From Ottelia alismoides (Eukaryota; Streptophyta; Magnoliopsida; Alismatales; Hydrocharitaceae): DNA of 64,000 bases. The position numbers and the translations under genes were made by a program. The notes under the pieces are model-generated. The model had not been told where the DNA came from. It worked only from the letters and a program-made list of their open reading frames with translations, and searched no databases. Of the stretch, positions 1 through 10,599 are shown in pieces; position 1 is the first letter of the stretch; each line of letters starts with the position of its first letter. The stretch is taken from positions 310,001 to 374,000 of the forward strand of contig JAZKJV010000681.1 of the NCBI GenBank assembly GCA_037367405.1, in the 5' to 3' direction.

Positions 1-3000
1 GAGCTCTGGGCGATGCAGTTCATGAGTATCATGAAGTCCAACGGTAAGAAGCACATTTTTACCGAAGATGAGCTGGCAACGAGGACCGGGGTTTATGCCT
101 CATGGGAGGCCGATGATTCGTATGCTAAGGTCTGGCTTTCAAGCACTCTGACGATGGAGATTACTAATGATGTCCTCCATCAGCCCACGACTAAGGCCAT
201 GTGGGATATTCTTGTCGCGACGTACTCGCAGATGAGACGAGACCAAGATCTTCCAACTTCAGCATGACATATTTACGGTCAAACAGAATGGTCGGCCGTT
301 GCATTCGTTGTATACATCCCTACGAGGGATGTTTGAGAAGCTTTACAGTATCATTCCCCTGATGGCGACCCCTGAGCAACAGAAGACATTCCGGAATGCT
401 ACAATGGTGGGGATCTTACTAGCGACACTTGACCCGGAGTATGATGTGGCTCGCTCGCAGATCCTGGCGGATGTTACTATTCCTTCAGTGGACGAAGTGT
501 ATCGACGGCTCAACAGAACCACAGTTCCTTCTACTGCCACTACTCCACCTCCTTCAGCGATGGTAGCTTCAAGAGGCAGAGGTGCATCTTCTTCTTTTTG
601 TGACCGTGGAACTCGTGTCGAGGTGGCCGATTCCGTCAGCCATGCACCTTCTGTCATCGCCCGGGTCATGCAGAGGATACATGCTATTCTAGGCATGGTT
701 TTCCAGCATCAGCTCGTATAGCCTAGCACGTTGTGCCTACACCGACATCTACTTTAGGTCAGCGGTTTGAGGATCTTGTCGTCAGACTGCGAGATATCAT
801 GCCTCGTGCCACTACTGACTCGCCAGGAGGTCACTCAGACATATCAGCTTCAGCCTCTGCCAGCACATCAGCCACAGCTAGCACACCAGGTAGTGTTTAT
901 GCCTTTATGTAATGTCACAGTTTTGATGTTTCAGAATGGATTATGGACTCCGGTACGACACATCATCTCTGTCGAGACAGAGATAAGTTTACATCATACA
1001 GGGAGGTTCCACCAGGGAGATCGGTAGTAATAGCAGATGGGACTCATTCCCCCATCATTGGACAAGGGGAGATCAGTTTGACACCCTCCATACGACTACA
1101 AAAATGTTTTGCATGCTCCAGATTTTTCAATGAACTTACTTTCTATTAGTCAGCTTACAAAGGATTTGCATTGTCGGGCTATTTTTGACACATCATCTCT
1201 TATTTTTCAGGACATTCTAACGGGCAGGGTGATTGGTTGTGGTTGTGAGCAGGATGGTCTCTATTGGTCCGCACCTCTTATGCTGGTGTCTCATCTCAGT
1301 CCAGTGGAACTGCTTCTCCCTTTACTTGGCATCTGCGTTTTGGTCATCTCCCTCTTCAAAAACTGTGATATATCTTGCCACAGATTTCACCAAAGTCTTC
1401 TTTTCAGTGTGAAGCGTGTCAGTTGGGGAAGCATCACAGATCTACTTTCCCTAGTCGTGAGTCTTGGAGTAATCGCTCCCCTTTTGAGTTGTTGCATATT
1501 GACATTTGGGGTCCAAGTCGTGTTCCTGATCACCAGGGACACAGGTTTTACCTAGTGGTCGTTGATGATTTCTCTAGATTGTGTTAGGTCTTTCTATTGA
1601 AAAATAAATCTGAAGCGGGGGATGTAATCAAAAATCTTATCAATGAAGTTCAGAATGTTTTTACGTCTAATGTGAAGATTGTGCGCACAGATAATGCCTT
1701 AAAATTTTGCACCCGTGCTCTTTCACATTTCTTCTTGTCTCGTGGCATTATTCATCAAACAACTTGTGCCTACACGTCTCAACAGAACAGTGTTGCAGAA
1801 AGAAAACATCGTCATCTTCTTGATATAACTCGGACTTTACTCATTCTTGTCCTCCTCTGTCTTTTTGGGGTGATGTTGTTCTTATGGCATGTTATCTGGC
1901 CAATCGTATGCCATCCTCTGTATTGGGTGAGAAAGTTCCTCTTTCTATTGTCTTTCCTGACAAGGAATTGTTCTCCCTAACTCCTCGTGTTTTTGGCTCA
2001 GTTGCTTTTGTCCATCAACTCACTCCGGGGATTGACAAGCTCTCACATAGGGCTGTCAAGTGCGTATTTCTTGGGCACTCTCGTACTCAAAAGGGTTACC
2101 GATGATATAAACCTGTGAACAAAAAATATTATGTTAGTGCCGATGTCACCTTCTTTGAGACTGTGATGTATTTTTCGCCTACAGGTGACAGGATGACTCC
2201 TTCCACTACTGATGATGAAATTTATGTGCCACCTCCTCCTCTGCATCAGTCTGATAAGATACGAACTCATGTTGTGCCACCACCATCATTACCATCACCA
2301 CCACCACCACCTCCTCAACCACCAGTCCCACCTTTACCTAAATTTTATACCCGTCGTCTGAATCTTGCTCATGGAGGCCGTCATTCATCCACCACGCCCC
2401 AGGTATGTCCAAGTGACATTAGTAACGATGGGACTGACAATGCACAAGTGCAGAACAATGACATACAGGTGGACACTGCTGATGATTTGGATGTACCTAT
2501 TGCCTTGAGGAAGTCTAAGCGGACGTGTGCGTCTTATACACTTGCTTCACAGGTTTCATTCCATCACCTCACTGGTGATTTTCAGAGATTTGTTGTTGCC
2601 TTTATCTACCGTGGAGATACCACAAAATTATTAGGATGCCTTGAAAGATAACCGCTGACGGTTAGCTATGGAGGAGAAAATGGCTGCCCTGCGGTCTCGT
2701 AGTACATGGAGCTTGGTTGCTGCTCCCCCATGAGCTTCCGTAGTCAGTTGTAAATGGGTCTTTACTGTCAAATATAATGCGGATGGCAGCCTTGATCACT
2801 ACAAAGCAAGGCTAGTGGCACGTGGATTCACTCAGACCTATGGCGTGGATTATATGGACACCTTTTCTTTTGTTGCACGTCTTTCCAGTCTACGTGTTCT
2901 TCTGTCAGTCGTTGTGATACGTGATTGGCCTTTGTTCCAGCTTGATGTTAAAAATGCCTTTTTATATGGAGATCTGCAGTAAGAAGTCTACATGCAGCAG

Positions 3001-4150
3001 CCTCCGGGGTTTGCTGCTGAGGGGGAGTGTCATATAGTGTGTAGACTTCACAAGGTCATATATGGTCTTAAACAAAGTCCGTGAGCATGGTTTCAGAAGC
3101 TTTCAGATCTCATCAAGAAGCAAGGGTTCATAAGATCAAATATTGACCACTCTTTGTTTGTCCAAAAGACTCCCAGAGGTACTGTTGTTATTATGGTATA
3201 TGTTGATGATATACTTGTTACGGGAGATGACATGCAGGGGATAAAGATTGCAAAAGCATTTTTAGGCCATCAATTTGTGACTAAGGATCTTGGTACTCTA
3301 CGGTACTTTCTGGGATTGGAATTTGCGAGGAATGCGCAGGGTCTTATGATGACCCAAAGGAAATATATTAAAGATATGGTTGTTGAGACAGGTATGATCG
3401 GGTGTCGACCCTCCACTACTCCCATGGATCCTAGTATGAAATTATATGGAGATGATACAGAGGAAGTTGGCAAAAGAAGATATAGAGAAATAATGGGAAA
3501 GCTTCTCTATATTACTATCACTAGACCTGACATTGCTTTTGCAGTTAGTCGGGTGAGTCAGTTCATAGAACATCCCAGACATGTGCACATGGATGATGTA
3601 TATATGATACTAAGATATCTAAAGTCGTCTCCAGGTGCAGGATTGTTGTTCAGGAAAGAAACAAATCTCTCTATCTCTGTATGCGCTGATGCAGATTATG
3701 CAGGATGTCCTAGAGACCGGAAATCTACCTCAAGTTTTGCAGTGTTTGTTGGCAGTTCCTTAGTTTCTTGGAAAAGCAAGAAACAGACAGTGCTGGCTAG
3801 ATCTAATGCTGAATCTGAGTACAGGGCCATGGCACAAGCAAGTACGGAGATGATGTGGGTTCGAGCCGTATTAGAAGATCTGCATATAGATGTACCTCTA
3901 CCCATGTAATTACAATGTGACAATCAAGCAGCATTATTTATTGCTAATAATCCAGCATTTCATGAACGACAAAGCATATTGAGGTAGATTGCCACTATAC
4001 CAGGGATATGATTCAGAAGGGTTTGATTTCTACTTCCCATGTCAGTTCAGGAGAACAGACTACAGATATCTTTATTAAGCCGTTGCTCAGAGGGCCTTTC
4101 AGAAATGCTCTTCCAAGCTGAGCATGATTGACATCTATGCTCCATCTTGA
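1..4150 (+). pseudogene. Copia-1 gag-pol remnant (Ty1/copia polyprotein, 5' end outside window)
   Basis: This is a degenerate Ty1/copia polyprotein. The window opens inside gag, at residues equivalent to ELWAMQF. Domains in order are: gag about 1-720; aspartic protease about 935-1110 with an intact DSG triad in MDSGTTHHLC; pre-integrase and integrase about 1130-2060, with HIDIWGP, VRTDNA and VAERKH giving the D-D-E residues; a proline-rich linker about 2270-2340; reverse transcriptase about 2660-3600 with YVDD at 3199-3210; RNase H about 3600-4110. It is broken by a frameshift near 245 in gag, a TAG after FSRLC near 1586, a TAA near 2980 and several other stops. The stop at 4148-4150 after IDIYAPS is the native end, because Copia-3 ends the same way. 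The 5' LTR and leader lie beyond the left edge. The classification is secure and the element cannot encode an intact product. Confidence 0.95.
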
Positions 4151-4157
4151 GAGGGAG

Positions 4158-4303
4158 TGTAGAGATATTTCTAGTATTTATGTACTCGTCTGTTATGTTT
4201 ATTTTCCTTGTTCCATCTTATGTAATTTACACATAGGCTTCCTCTATAAGAGAGCCTAGGGTTCCCTGGAATAAACAAGTTCTCATTCTCATTTTCACCA
4301 ACA
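4158..4303 (+). repeat. 3' LTR of Copia-1 (146 bp)
   Basis: A short LTR runs from TGTAGAGATA to TTCACCAACA. The polypurine tract TTGAGAGGGAG lies directly upstream. It contains a TATA-like CTCTATAAGAGAG about 90 bp in. Size and layout match the LTRs of Copia-2 and Copia-3 (144-151 bp). The target-site duplication cannot be tested because the 5' end is outside the window. Confidence 0.9.
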
Positions 4304-4640
4304 GATGGTGCAACAACACACATGATGATGGAATGAGCAAGCAGCGATGGTGTGATAAGATGATGGTGCGGTTACGAGCGATGAGCTGCATCAATGGTGG
4401 CAACGGTGCAGGCAAGCAACAGTGGTGCAACAACACCGTGATATTAGATTGTGATGCACGATAGAGGTGGCATGCAATGGGGGTGGCACGAGTGGTTACG
4501 GTGGTGGGTGCATGATGTAGAGGCATGAACAACTATAGTGGCACAATGTAATGGCGGCATCAATTGTGGTAGTAGTGGTGGTGGAGAGAAAAGAGAAGGT
4601 AGTGGTGGTAAGTCACGATGAAATATGGTGAGCACTTGCA
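4304..4640. repeat. Low-complexity GGT/ATG-rich tract
   Basis: This stretch is dominated by imperfect GGTGG, GGTGCAACAA and GATGGTG units and follows Copia-1 directly. Short reading frames here are biased by the repeats. No protein family is recognised. Confidence 0.6.
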
Positions 4641-6030
4641 ATCAAAACAAAGTAATAATATGTTAGGTCTCCAAGAACATGCCATCCAAATAAAGTAATA
4701 ACATGGTGTTCCTGAAGACCTACCATCAAACGATCCAATAATATATGGTAGATCCTGCGAAAACCTGCCATGAGTTCAAACTAAATACATGTCATACCCC
4801 TAACTTATCGAAAGGTTGATCAAAAGACTAACATGATTTAACATCAGATCTAAGATTATCGTGCTCACAGATAGAACAAGTTCCAATTCACCTGCCATTA
4901 ACACAAGCATGGTGGTTGTATGTGGCAGGTGAATTGCACAGAGAAGGATGCGTTTGGCAAGCCAGGACCACGGTAAGGCAGCTTCAGGCAAACACAAATC
5001 CCTGTTTTTTCATCAGCAATTTCACCTTCTTAGCTCATGTTTCTTTCTATGATGCCCACCACCACGACTCATACTTACATTCCTCTTATGCTTCCACAAC
5101 ACACAAAACAATCATCTATCTGTTGTTTGAACTCAATTCAACATCCCATAAGTGCAACCAAGGATATCCGTGTGCTCACGATTTATACCCAAACCACAAA
5201 AATTGTCCATAAAAGAAAAGTGAATTACATAAAATGACCAAAAGTTCAGGGTAAGTATAAAAAAAATAATCATAATAAAAAATGTATATATAACATTCTA
5301 GGATCTCGATTTCAACATTATATCACTTCGTCGTTAACAGTGTTTTTTCGCAAAACCAAGATAAACTGATTTCATGGATTCAAAGCGTTATAAATAGTAT
5401 TTGATTATTAATCAAAACCTCAAATTATGTACTTCTTACCCGCAAGGTCACATTTCACTTTTTCATTATTAACAAAATGTAATTGACAAAGCATTACAAT
5501 GATAAATAAAATCGGGGCTATAGTACAAAAAAATCAGTATAACTACTCAAAAATAATTTTGAATACAAACATTACAAAAGTCCAACAGAATTTAATTTAG
5601 AGACCCATATTGACCTTCACTTCGTCGAAAAGTCGAACAGGACCGGATACGTATTTTTGAAGTGAGATCGGATTTGTATTCTCTGGTCCTCATTCTAAGT
5701 TTAGGTGTATTATGAGGACCCCCTGGGATTCCTGGAAAGCGTGGATGAGTGCGTCTTGGAAAGGTTGGATGCTCCTGGGATTCCTGCAACAAGGCAGCTA
5801 GCCTAGTTTTGTTCTCCTCTATAACTAGTGCGCTCTATCTATAACTGTTGGCTTCGTCCTTAAATTCGAAGCTACAAACAAAGTTAATATTCGATCCTAT
5901 AGGAGTTTGGATGAAGTCAGATTCAAAACAGAACCTCTCAACACTTCTTCCAGCATAATGGCATAAAACTGTTCTATTATATAACAGATAATTTTAAAAG
6001 AGCGCCTCAAATGATCCTAGTTTCATTCTA
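4641..6030. other. Intergenic sequence, no gene recognised
   Basis: This AT-rich sequence has no long open frame and no recognisable transposon protein. A near-repeat of CTGGGATTCCTGG-like units lies at about 5725-5790. It lies downstream of the LPEAT1 3' end. Confidence 0.5.
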
Positions 6031-6033
6031 TTA

Positions 6034-6325
6034 GGGCATGTTTGGTTGCCAGGGTACCTCGGTATACCCCCAAATCCAACCCTACATTCCTGGGTTGGGA
6101 TTACTTGTATTAACCCTACAATTTCTTTGGTATAATGGGTTTTAACCTTGTTCAAATACACTTATTAACAAAAAAACATATTATAATTATTAAAAAAGTT
6201 AATATAACACATAATCAATGTCACGCCACATCACAATTATCATTCCAACAATCCCAACCCTCCAAACAACTACTATTCACAGGAGGATACCACAACCCAG
6301 CCCAATCCAGTAACCAAACAGACCC
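6034..6325. mobile_element. Tourist-like MITE 1 (PIF/Harbinger type, 292 bp)
   Basis: The ends are inverted repeats: GGGCATGTTTGGTTGCC on the left, and the complement of CAGTAACCAAACAGACCC on the right. TTA flanks both sides (6031-6033 and 6326-6328), as expected for PIF/Harbinger Tourist elements. It is AT-rich and non-coding. The right TTA is shared with the next MITE. Confidence 0.85.
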
Positions 6326-6328
6326 TTA

Positions 6329-6694
6329 GGGTGCGTTTGGTATGCGGGTTAGGGCGGGTTAACTGGTAGGGGATAACCCATTTTTGTATTTTGGTGTTCG
6401 GATAGAGGGTTAAACTGGGGGTGGGTTTGTAGTGGGTTTGTTGTGATGTGATTGTATTGAAGTTTGAAAAAGTGTGTATTTATTGTGATGTGATTGTATT
6501 GAAGTTTGGAAAGTGAGTAGAAGTAGAGTAGTTTATAAATTTTATATGATATGATGGTATAATATATTATTTTTTGATGAAATAGATGAAAGAAAAGTAA
6601 TTTATTTAACATTTAAAAAAAGAATAGATAGTGTGTCCCACAAGAAAGAGAAAGTGGGGGTTTTGGGGGGTAAAACCCCCAGCCGAACATGCTC
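6329..6694. mobile_element. Tourist-like MITE 2 (366 bp), abutting MITE 1
   Basis: It starts GGGTGCGTTTGGTATG and ends CCAGCCGAACATGCTC, which are imperfect inverted repeats. The flanking TTA copies are 6326-6328 (shared with MITE 1) and 6695-6697. The interior holds a tandem near-duplication of TGTGATGTGATTGTATTGAA at about 6440-6505. It has no coding capacity. Confidence 0.75.
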
Positions 6695-6697
6695 TTA

Positions 6698-7390
6698 GTG
6701 TGATTATATTCTTAGCCATTTTTCTGATACTAGACAACTAGGTCAACTTGGTCATTTTTTGGTACTAGACTAATACTAGATCCGGCAGCGGGTTTTTCGG
6801 TGGTTTGATGCAATGTGCAAGTACTGATAGAAATAATTTCCTACTAGATGATTAGTTTAAGTATACATTTTTCTTCAAATTTTCTAAAAAAGGGTAAAAT
6901 GAAATTAATTCAACTGAATGCAATAGTGATGAGTCGGGAAAGCAAAAATTAAAAGAGATTCTCATTGCTGCATAAACTTCTGAGTGACGATTAAATGCTT
7001 TCGGCTAGATAGAATTCCCCAACTTGAAAATTAACAAAAACAGAACATACACCAGATCAGTGTCGACAAAGGAGACTTGCAGAACACCAGAAGGCAAAGA
7101 GAAGACTTGGGAATGGAGATGTAGGTTGGACCTATAAGCAACAAAAATATAAGGGTGAAAAAATGATAGAGATAACTATTAAGAGTTGAGACAGTTTGTA
7201 AGCTCGAAAGACAAGTTGCAAGTCAAAATTTAATGTCGCCGATGGCAGACCTTAACGGTGTACCTTTACAAATAACATTTTTCAAGGCCAAGCTTTTGGA
7301 TGAAGAGGTGGACTCCTTTGTACCACAAAGGAATGCATGTTCTCACAACCTTGAGTCTACAAACATCAGGAACAACAGCACCAGCAACAA
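6698..7390 (-). other. LPEAT1 3' UTR and downstream sequence
   Basis: This lies just downstream (minus sense) of the LPEAT1 stop codon at 7391-7393. A possible variant polyadenylation signal, ATTAAA on the minus strand, lies at 7229-7234, about 160 nt after the stop. No other coding sequence is visible. The 3' end of the transcript cannot be fixed from sequence alone. Confidence 0.45.
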
Positions 7391-7495
7391 TCAATCATCT
7401 TTCTGATGTAAAACATGAGGCAAGACTTCACCATTCAAATAGGCATGATAGATCCTCTTTTCAGCAAGTCCAATTTCGGAAAGCGTCAGATTTCC
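7391..7495 (-). CDS. LPEAT1: LPEAT1-type acyltransferase, last coding exon
   Basis: This terminal exon encodes 34 residues and a TGA stop, beginning GNLTLSEIGLAEKRIYHAYL and ending HQKDD. It matches the C-terminal end of plant LPEAT1 (1-acyl-sn-glycero-3-phosphoethanolamine acyltransferase), whose family ends GNLILSxLGLxxKRxYHAxLNG. LPEAT1 is an ER membrane PlsC-type enzyme that re-acylates lysophospholipids in glycerolipid remodelling. The exon opens right after a TGCAG acceptor and joins the 7616-7756 exon in phase 0 across a 120-bp intron. No frameshift or stop interrupts it. The catalytic motifs lie in earlier exons. I recognised the family by motif, not by a database search. Confidence 0.85.
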   Translation of the reverse strand, partial: GNLTLSEIGLAEKRIYHAYLNGEVLPHVLHQKDD

Positions 7496-7615
7496 CTGCA
7501 TGAAATATTTTGGTAGGTAAAGTTACCGGATCAACAGAGGGTGCAGCCCCTGATAGAATGATATGTTACATGTTACTCAACGCTCTGCATCCGCATTATA
7601 GAAAGATGGGATTAC

Positions 7616-7756
7616 CTCCGCTGCCATTGACTTCCGGACATTGTTAGCATAAAGCTTGGGATCTTCCTTTTCTTGTTGGGATGGATAGTAGACCGGCAAA
7701 TGTGTCACCTCCAAATTGTTTGAAAATTGACAAAGGAGTAAAATCATATGACGTAC
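7616..7756 (-). CDS. LPEAT1: LPEAT1-type acyltransferase, penultimate coding exon
   Basis: This 141-nt exon is exactly 47 codons. It opens VRHMILLLCQF and contains LEVTHLPVYYPS and EDPKLYANNVRK, the conserved region after the PlsC acyltransferase core in plant LPEAT1 proteins. The acceptor is TTATTTGCAG before GTACGT, with a T-rich tract. The donor is GAG followed by GTAATC. The upstream exon at 48342-48475 ends in the same phase, so the join reads ESISG-VRHM, as the family requires (usually DTISG-ARH). The intron between those two exons is 40,585 bp. Substitutions such as SNN for VNH in LLCQFSNNLEV and S for L in RKSM are unusual but not disabling. Confidence 0.87.
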
Positions 7757-7972
7757 CTGCAAATAAAAAATCAGAACTTCTGATGGTGCAAGTTATTTCA
7801 CACCCAGATACATGATAAAAATAGTTAGATCTTTTCTCCATCAAAGCACCACTCGGTCTAAGCAAGCACCATGGGATCGGCCTCTCACATGCAGATTGGA
7901 TCATGTGGCCACTTCGCTCTCTTCTCGATTACAATATATTTGGCCACTGGAAAGTGATTGCGCCTCAGTTAC

Positions 7973-8287
7973 TGTTAGAGTATTTGGAGCATGCGTCACT
8001 TATGTAATAGGTGGGTAAATGGATCCCTCCAGGGTCCATTTACCCCACCACTGAGTTTAGTCCCATACCGCCTAGTGGTGGGACTTGGAGGTCCTGTGGA
8101 AGCTATATAAGGAGCCCCAGGCCTCCTGTAACAGATGAGAAAGTTCAATAGAATATCCGCCCCTTAGAGGGCTTCTCCCGTGGTTTCATCCCGCTCCTCA
8201 CGGAGTAGGGTTCCACGTTAAATCCCGTCTTCTTTATATTTCTTTATCTTTTCCCATGTTCGCTTCCGCATGTTTATTTTTCTAACA
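7973..8287 (+). repeat. 5' LTR of N1 (315 bp)
   Basis: It starts TGTTAGAGTATTTGG and ends TTTTTCTAACA. A TATA box, GCTATATAAGGAG, lies about 180 bp in, the usual LTR promoter position. It is almost identical to the 3' LTR at 10088-10401. Confidence 0.95.
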
Positions 8288-8302
8288 TGGTATCAGAGCG
8301 GG
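8288..8302 (+). promoter_or_regulatory. Primer binding site of N1
   Basis: TGGTATCAGAGCGGG follows the 5' LTR directly. It is complementary to the 3' end of plant initiator methionine tRNA, the standard Ty1/copia primer. Confidence 0.9.
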
Positions 8303-10074
8303 TTTGATTCTCGAGGTTTTTATATTCGTTAGTTACTTGTTCGAGTTTCGATTATCAAGTTGATTCTGTTCTTGCACCATTCAATTTTGCGTCCTGTTCC
8401 GATTCAACTCCAAGAATTCTAGGGTTTCGTCAAACCCCTAAATTCAGGCCCGCACGATTTGGCATGATGAATCTGCGGTTCCTGAAACCCTTGTCCAGTT
8501 CACAACTCTGAAATTTTCTGTTGTTCATCTGATCAGCCTCAACAAGGCACCCATAGCCACCATTCATCCTATCACACCTTCCACGAGGTGCCCTGGTGGA
8601 CTTTCGTCACGGGGGAAGAAGAAAACCACGGCAGTGCTCTGTCGCGAAGAAGTTCCAGGCGACAACCTCCAGGCGTCGCCCATCTACAGTGCCAATCTCT
8701 CACAAGCACGATGCTCCAGCGTGCCGCACCCAGTTTGAAGAAGACCTGTGATCAACCGCGCAAAGCGGCGCCGTACTTCCGCTCCAGATCGGTCTTCAGT
8801 GGTGATTTCTTCAGCAGCATCTCCCTCCAGGCGCCTTCGCGCAAACAGCCAACGATTCCCAGGCGGAGCCGCACATCGTGCGCACCTCCAACCCTTGCGC
8901 GGCTTCACGCGTAGCCCCTCGCACGCGTCATCATCCAGCAGGCGACGATGCTGCACCAGTCTCTGGGCGGCGCTTCCGACCTCCAGCCGCCATAGCAGCG
9001 GGCTCCACCTCCCTCTGAGCGGCTCGCGCCTCCCCTCCCATCCTCTTCAGCCCAGGCGCAAGGCGGCGCCTCCAGCACCTCGCGCACTCCATCTCTTCTC
9101 CCTCACTCCACAGCGGCGGTGGCGGCAACTTCAATCGGGAGAAGGGGTTTCTCAATGGAACCCTAAAGAGTCGTGGGCTCTTTATTAAAAAAAATGTATT
9201 GTTAATATCTGTGGGCTACGGTTACAGTGGGCTGCCGTGTAAAGTAAAAAAAAGAGGAGAAAAATTTGTGGGGGGCTGCTTGTCATGGGCCCAAAATTGG
9301 GGCCGGGAAAAAAAATATTTTGATTTCATAAAAAAAGGGAGGAGTTTGTTTAAAAAAAAAGGCGCGTACATTTGAAAAAGCCGTACGCAAGTATTTTGAA
9401 AAAAAAAGAGCCACGTACAAAGAAAAGTCGTACGCATTTTCAAAAAAAAAAAGTTGCGAAAGCCGAAAAGAAAAATGAAACGGCTTTAAAAAAAAGGGTT
9501 TAAAAAAAATAAAAAAAATGATGACGGCTTAAAAAAAAAGGAAAAGAAAAGCCACAAGTATGTGTTGTTTTCTCCCCATGTTTATGTATTATTTTATCTT
9601 CTCCCAACGTGGTCATATAATGTCATTCCGACCAGTATGGGAGAAAGGGGGAGTATATGTAGAGTCACAGGTCTTGTTCTAAGATTCAGATGTCAGATTT
9701 TGCAGACCGGTCAGATATTCAGACTCTACAAATTTCAGATTCAGACTCGACGATGACGCATGCCAATCATTTGTCATTCTTGTTGGTCGGCCAGAGCTTT
9801 CATGTGAGCCATAGGGACTCCAGAGTAGAGGACTATTCCCTATGCCATTAAGGACAAGGGTTTTTCATGTGGTATCATAGGGACTCCACAGTAGAGTTCC
9901 ATTCTCTGAGCCAGATAGACACTCCAGCCCCGTTCGTCCTCCTCACATGCACGCCATGAGAAGCAACGTCCTCGACTGCAGCAGTTGTGCGCGTTGGGTT
10001 GATATTGTCTGTAGTGTCATGTATTGTGAGTCGAGTTTCTTCCTGTTTGTCCAAGCTGAGCATTGCATGCTCCA

Positions 10075-10087
10075 GCTTGAGGGGGAG
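10075..10087 (+). promoter_or_regulatory. Polypurine tract of N1
   Basis: CTTGAGGGGGAG lies immediately before the 3' LTR. It is the plus-strand primer site and is shared in form with Copia-1, -2 and -3. Confidence 0.88.
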
Positions 10088-10401
10088 TGTTAGAGTATTT
10101 GGAGCATGCGTCACTTATGTAATAGGTGGGTAAATGGATCCCTCCAGGGTCCATTTACCCCACCACTGATTTTAGTCCCATACCGCCTAGTGGTGGGACT
10201 TGGAGGTCCTGTGGAAGCTATATAAGGAGCCCCAGGCCTCCTGTAACAGATGAGAAAGTTCAATAGAATATCCGCCCCTTAGAGGGCTTCTCCCGTGGTT
10301 TCATCCCACCCTCACGGAGTAGGGTTCCACGTTAAATCCCGTCTTCTTTATATTTCTTTATCTTTTCCCATGTTCGCTTCCGCATGTTTATTTTTCTAAC
10401 A
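10088..10401 (+). repeat. 3' LTR of N1 (314 bp)
   Basis: It runs TGTTAGAG to CTAACA and is followed by the GTTAC target duplication. Against the 5' LTR it shows two substitutions and one deleted base. Confidence 0.95.
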
Positions 10402-10599
10402 GTTACAATCACTGGTTTCAAGAAGAACGAAAGAGAAGGTGGAGCCTTTCCTGTGTCATTATAGGGGGGGATTTGTCATCCCTGGTTTGGAAGCCAGTTT
10501 CAATGAATTTTGCAGGATTTCCTCAAATATAGTCAATTGGTTCCCAAAACAGTCAGTGCAATGAATACTGAACTAACTGCATGTTACTGAATGTATATT

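Larger units (their letters stand above)
7973..10401 (+). mobile_element. N1: young, complete non-autonomous LTR retrotransposon (2,429 bp)
   Basis: Two LTRs of 315 and 314 bp flank about 1.8 kb with no gag or pol. A perfect 5-bp target duplication, GTTAC, lies at 7968-7972 and 10402-10406. The LTRs differ by two substitutions and a 1-bp indel, so the insertion is recent. The interior order is: tRNA-iMet primer site; leader; GC-rich block (about 8560-9165) ending in AACCCTAAAG; A/G-rich block with repeated AAAAAAG and CCGTAC motifs (9180-9550); a conserved 3' module with two copies of GGGACTCCA(G/C)AGTAGAG; and a polypurine tract. The 3' end AAGCTGAGCAT...GCTCCAGCTTGAGGGGGAG resembles the pol end of Copia elements here, pointing to mobilisation by a Copia relative. 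It lies 217 bp upstream (minus sense) of an LPEAT1 exon. Confidence 0.93.

Noticed and set aside
5592..5792. 66-codon minus-strand frame with proline/arginine-rich peptide
   Set aside because: It is based on an imperfect short repeat (CTGGGATTCCTGG), with no homology that I recognise.
8588..9188. Open frames of 70-146 codons in the GC-rich block of N1
   Set aside because: Frames overlap on several strands and phases, codon content is compositionally biased, and no domain is recognisable. They lie inside a non-autonomous LTR element.
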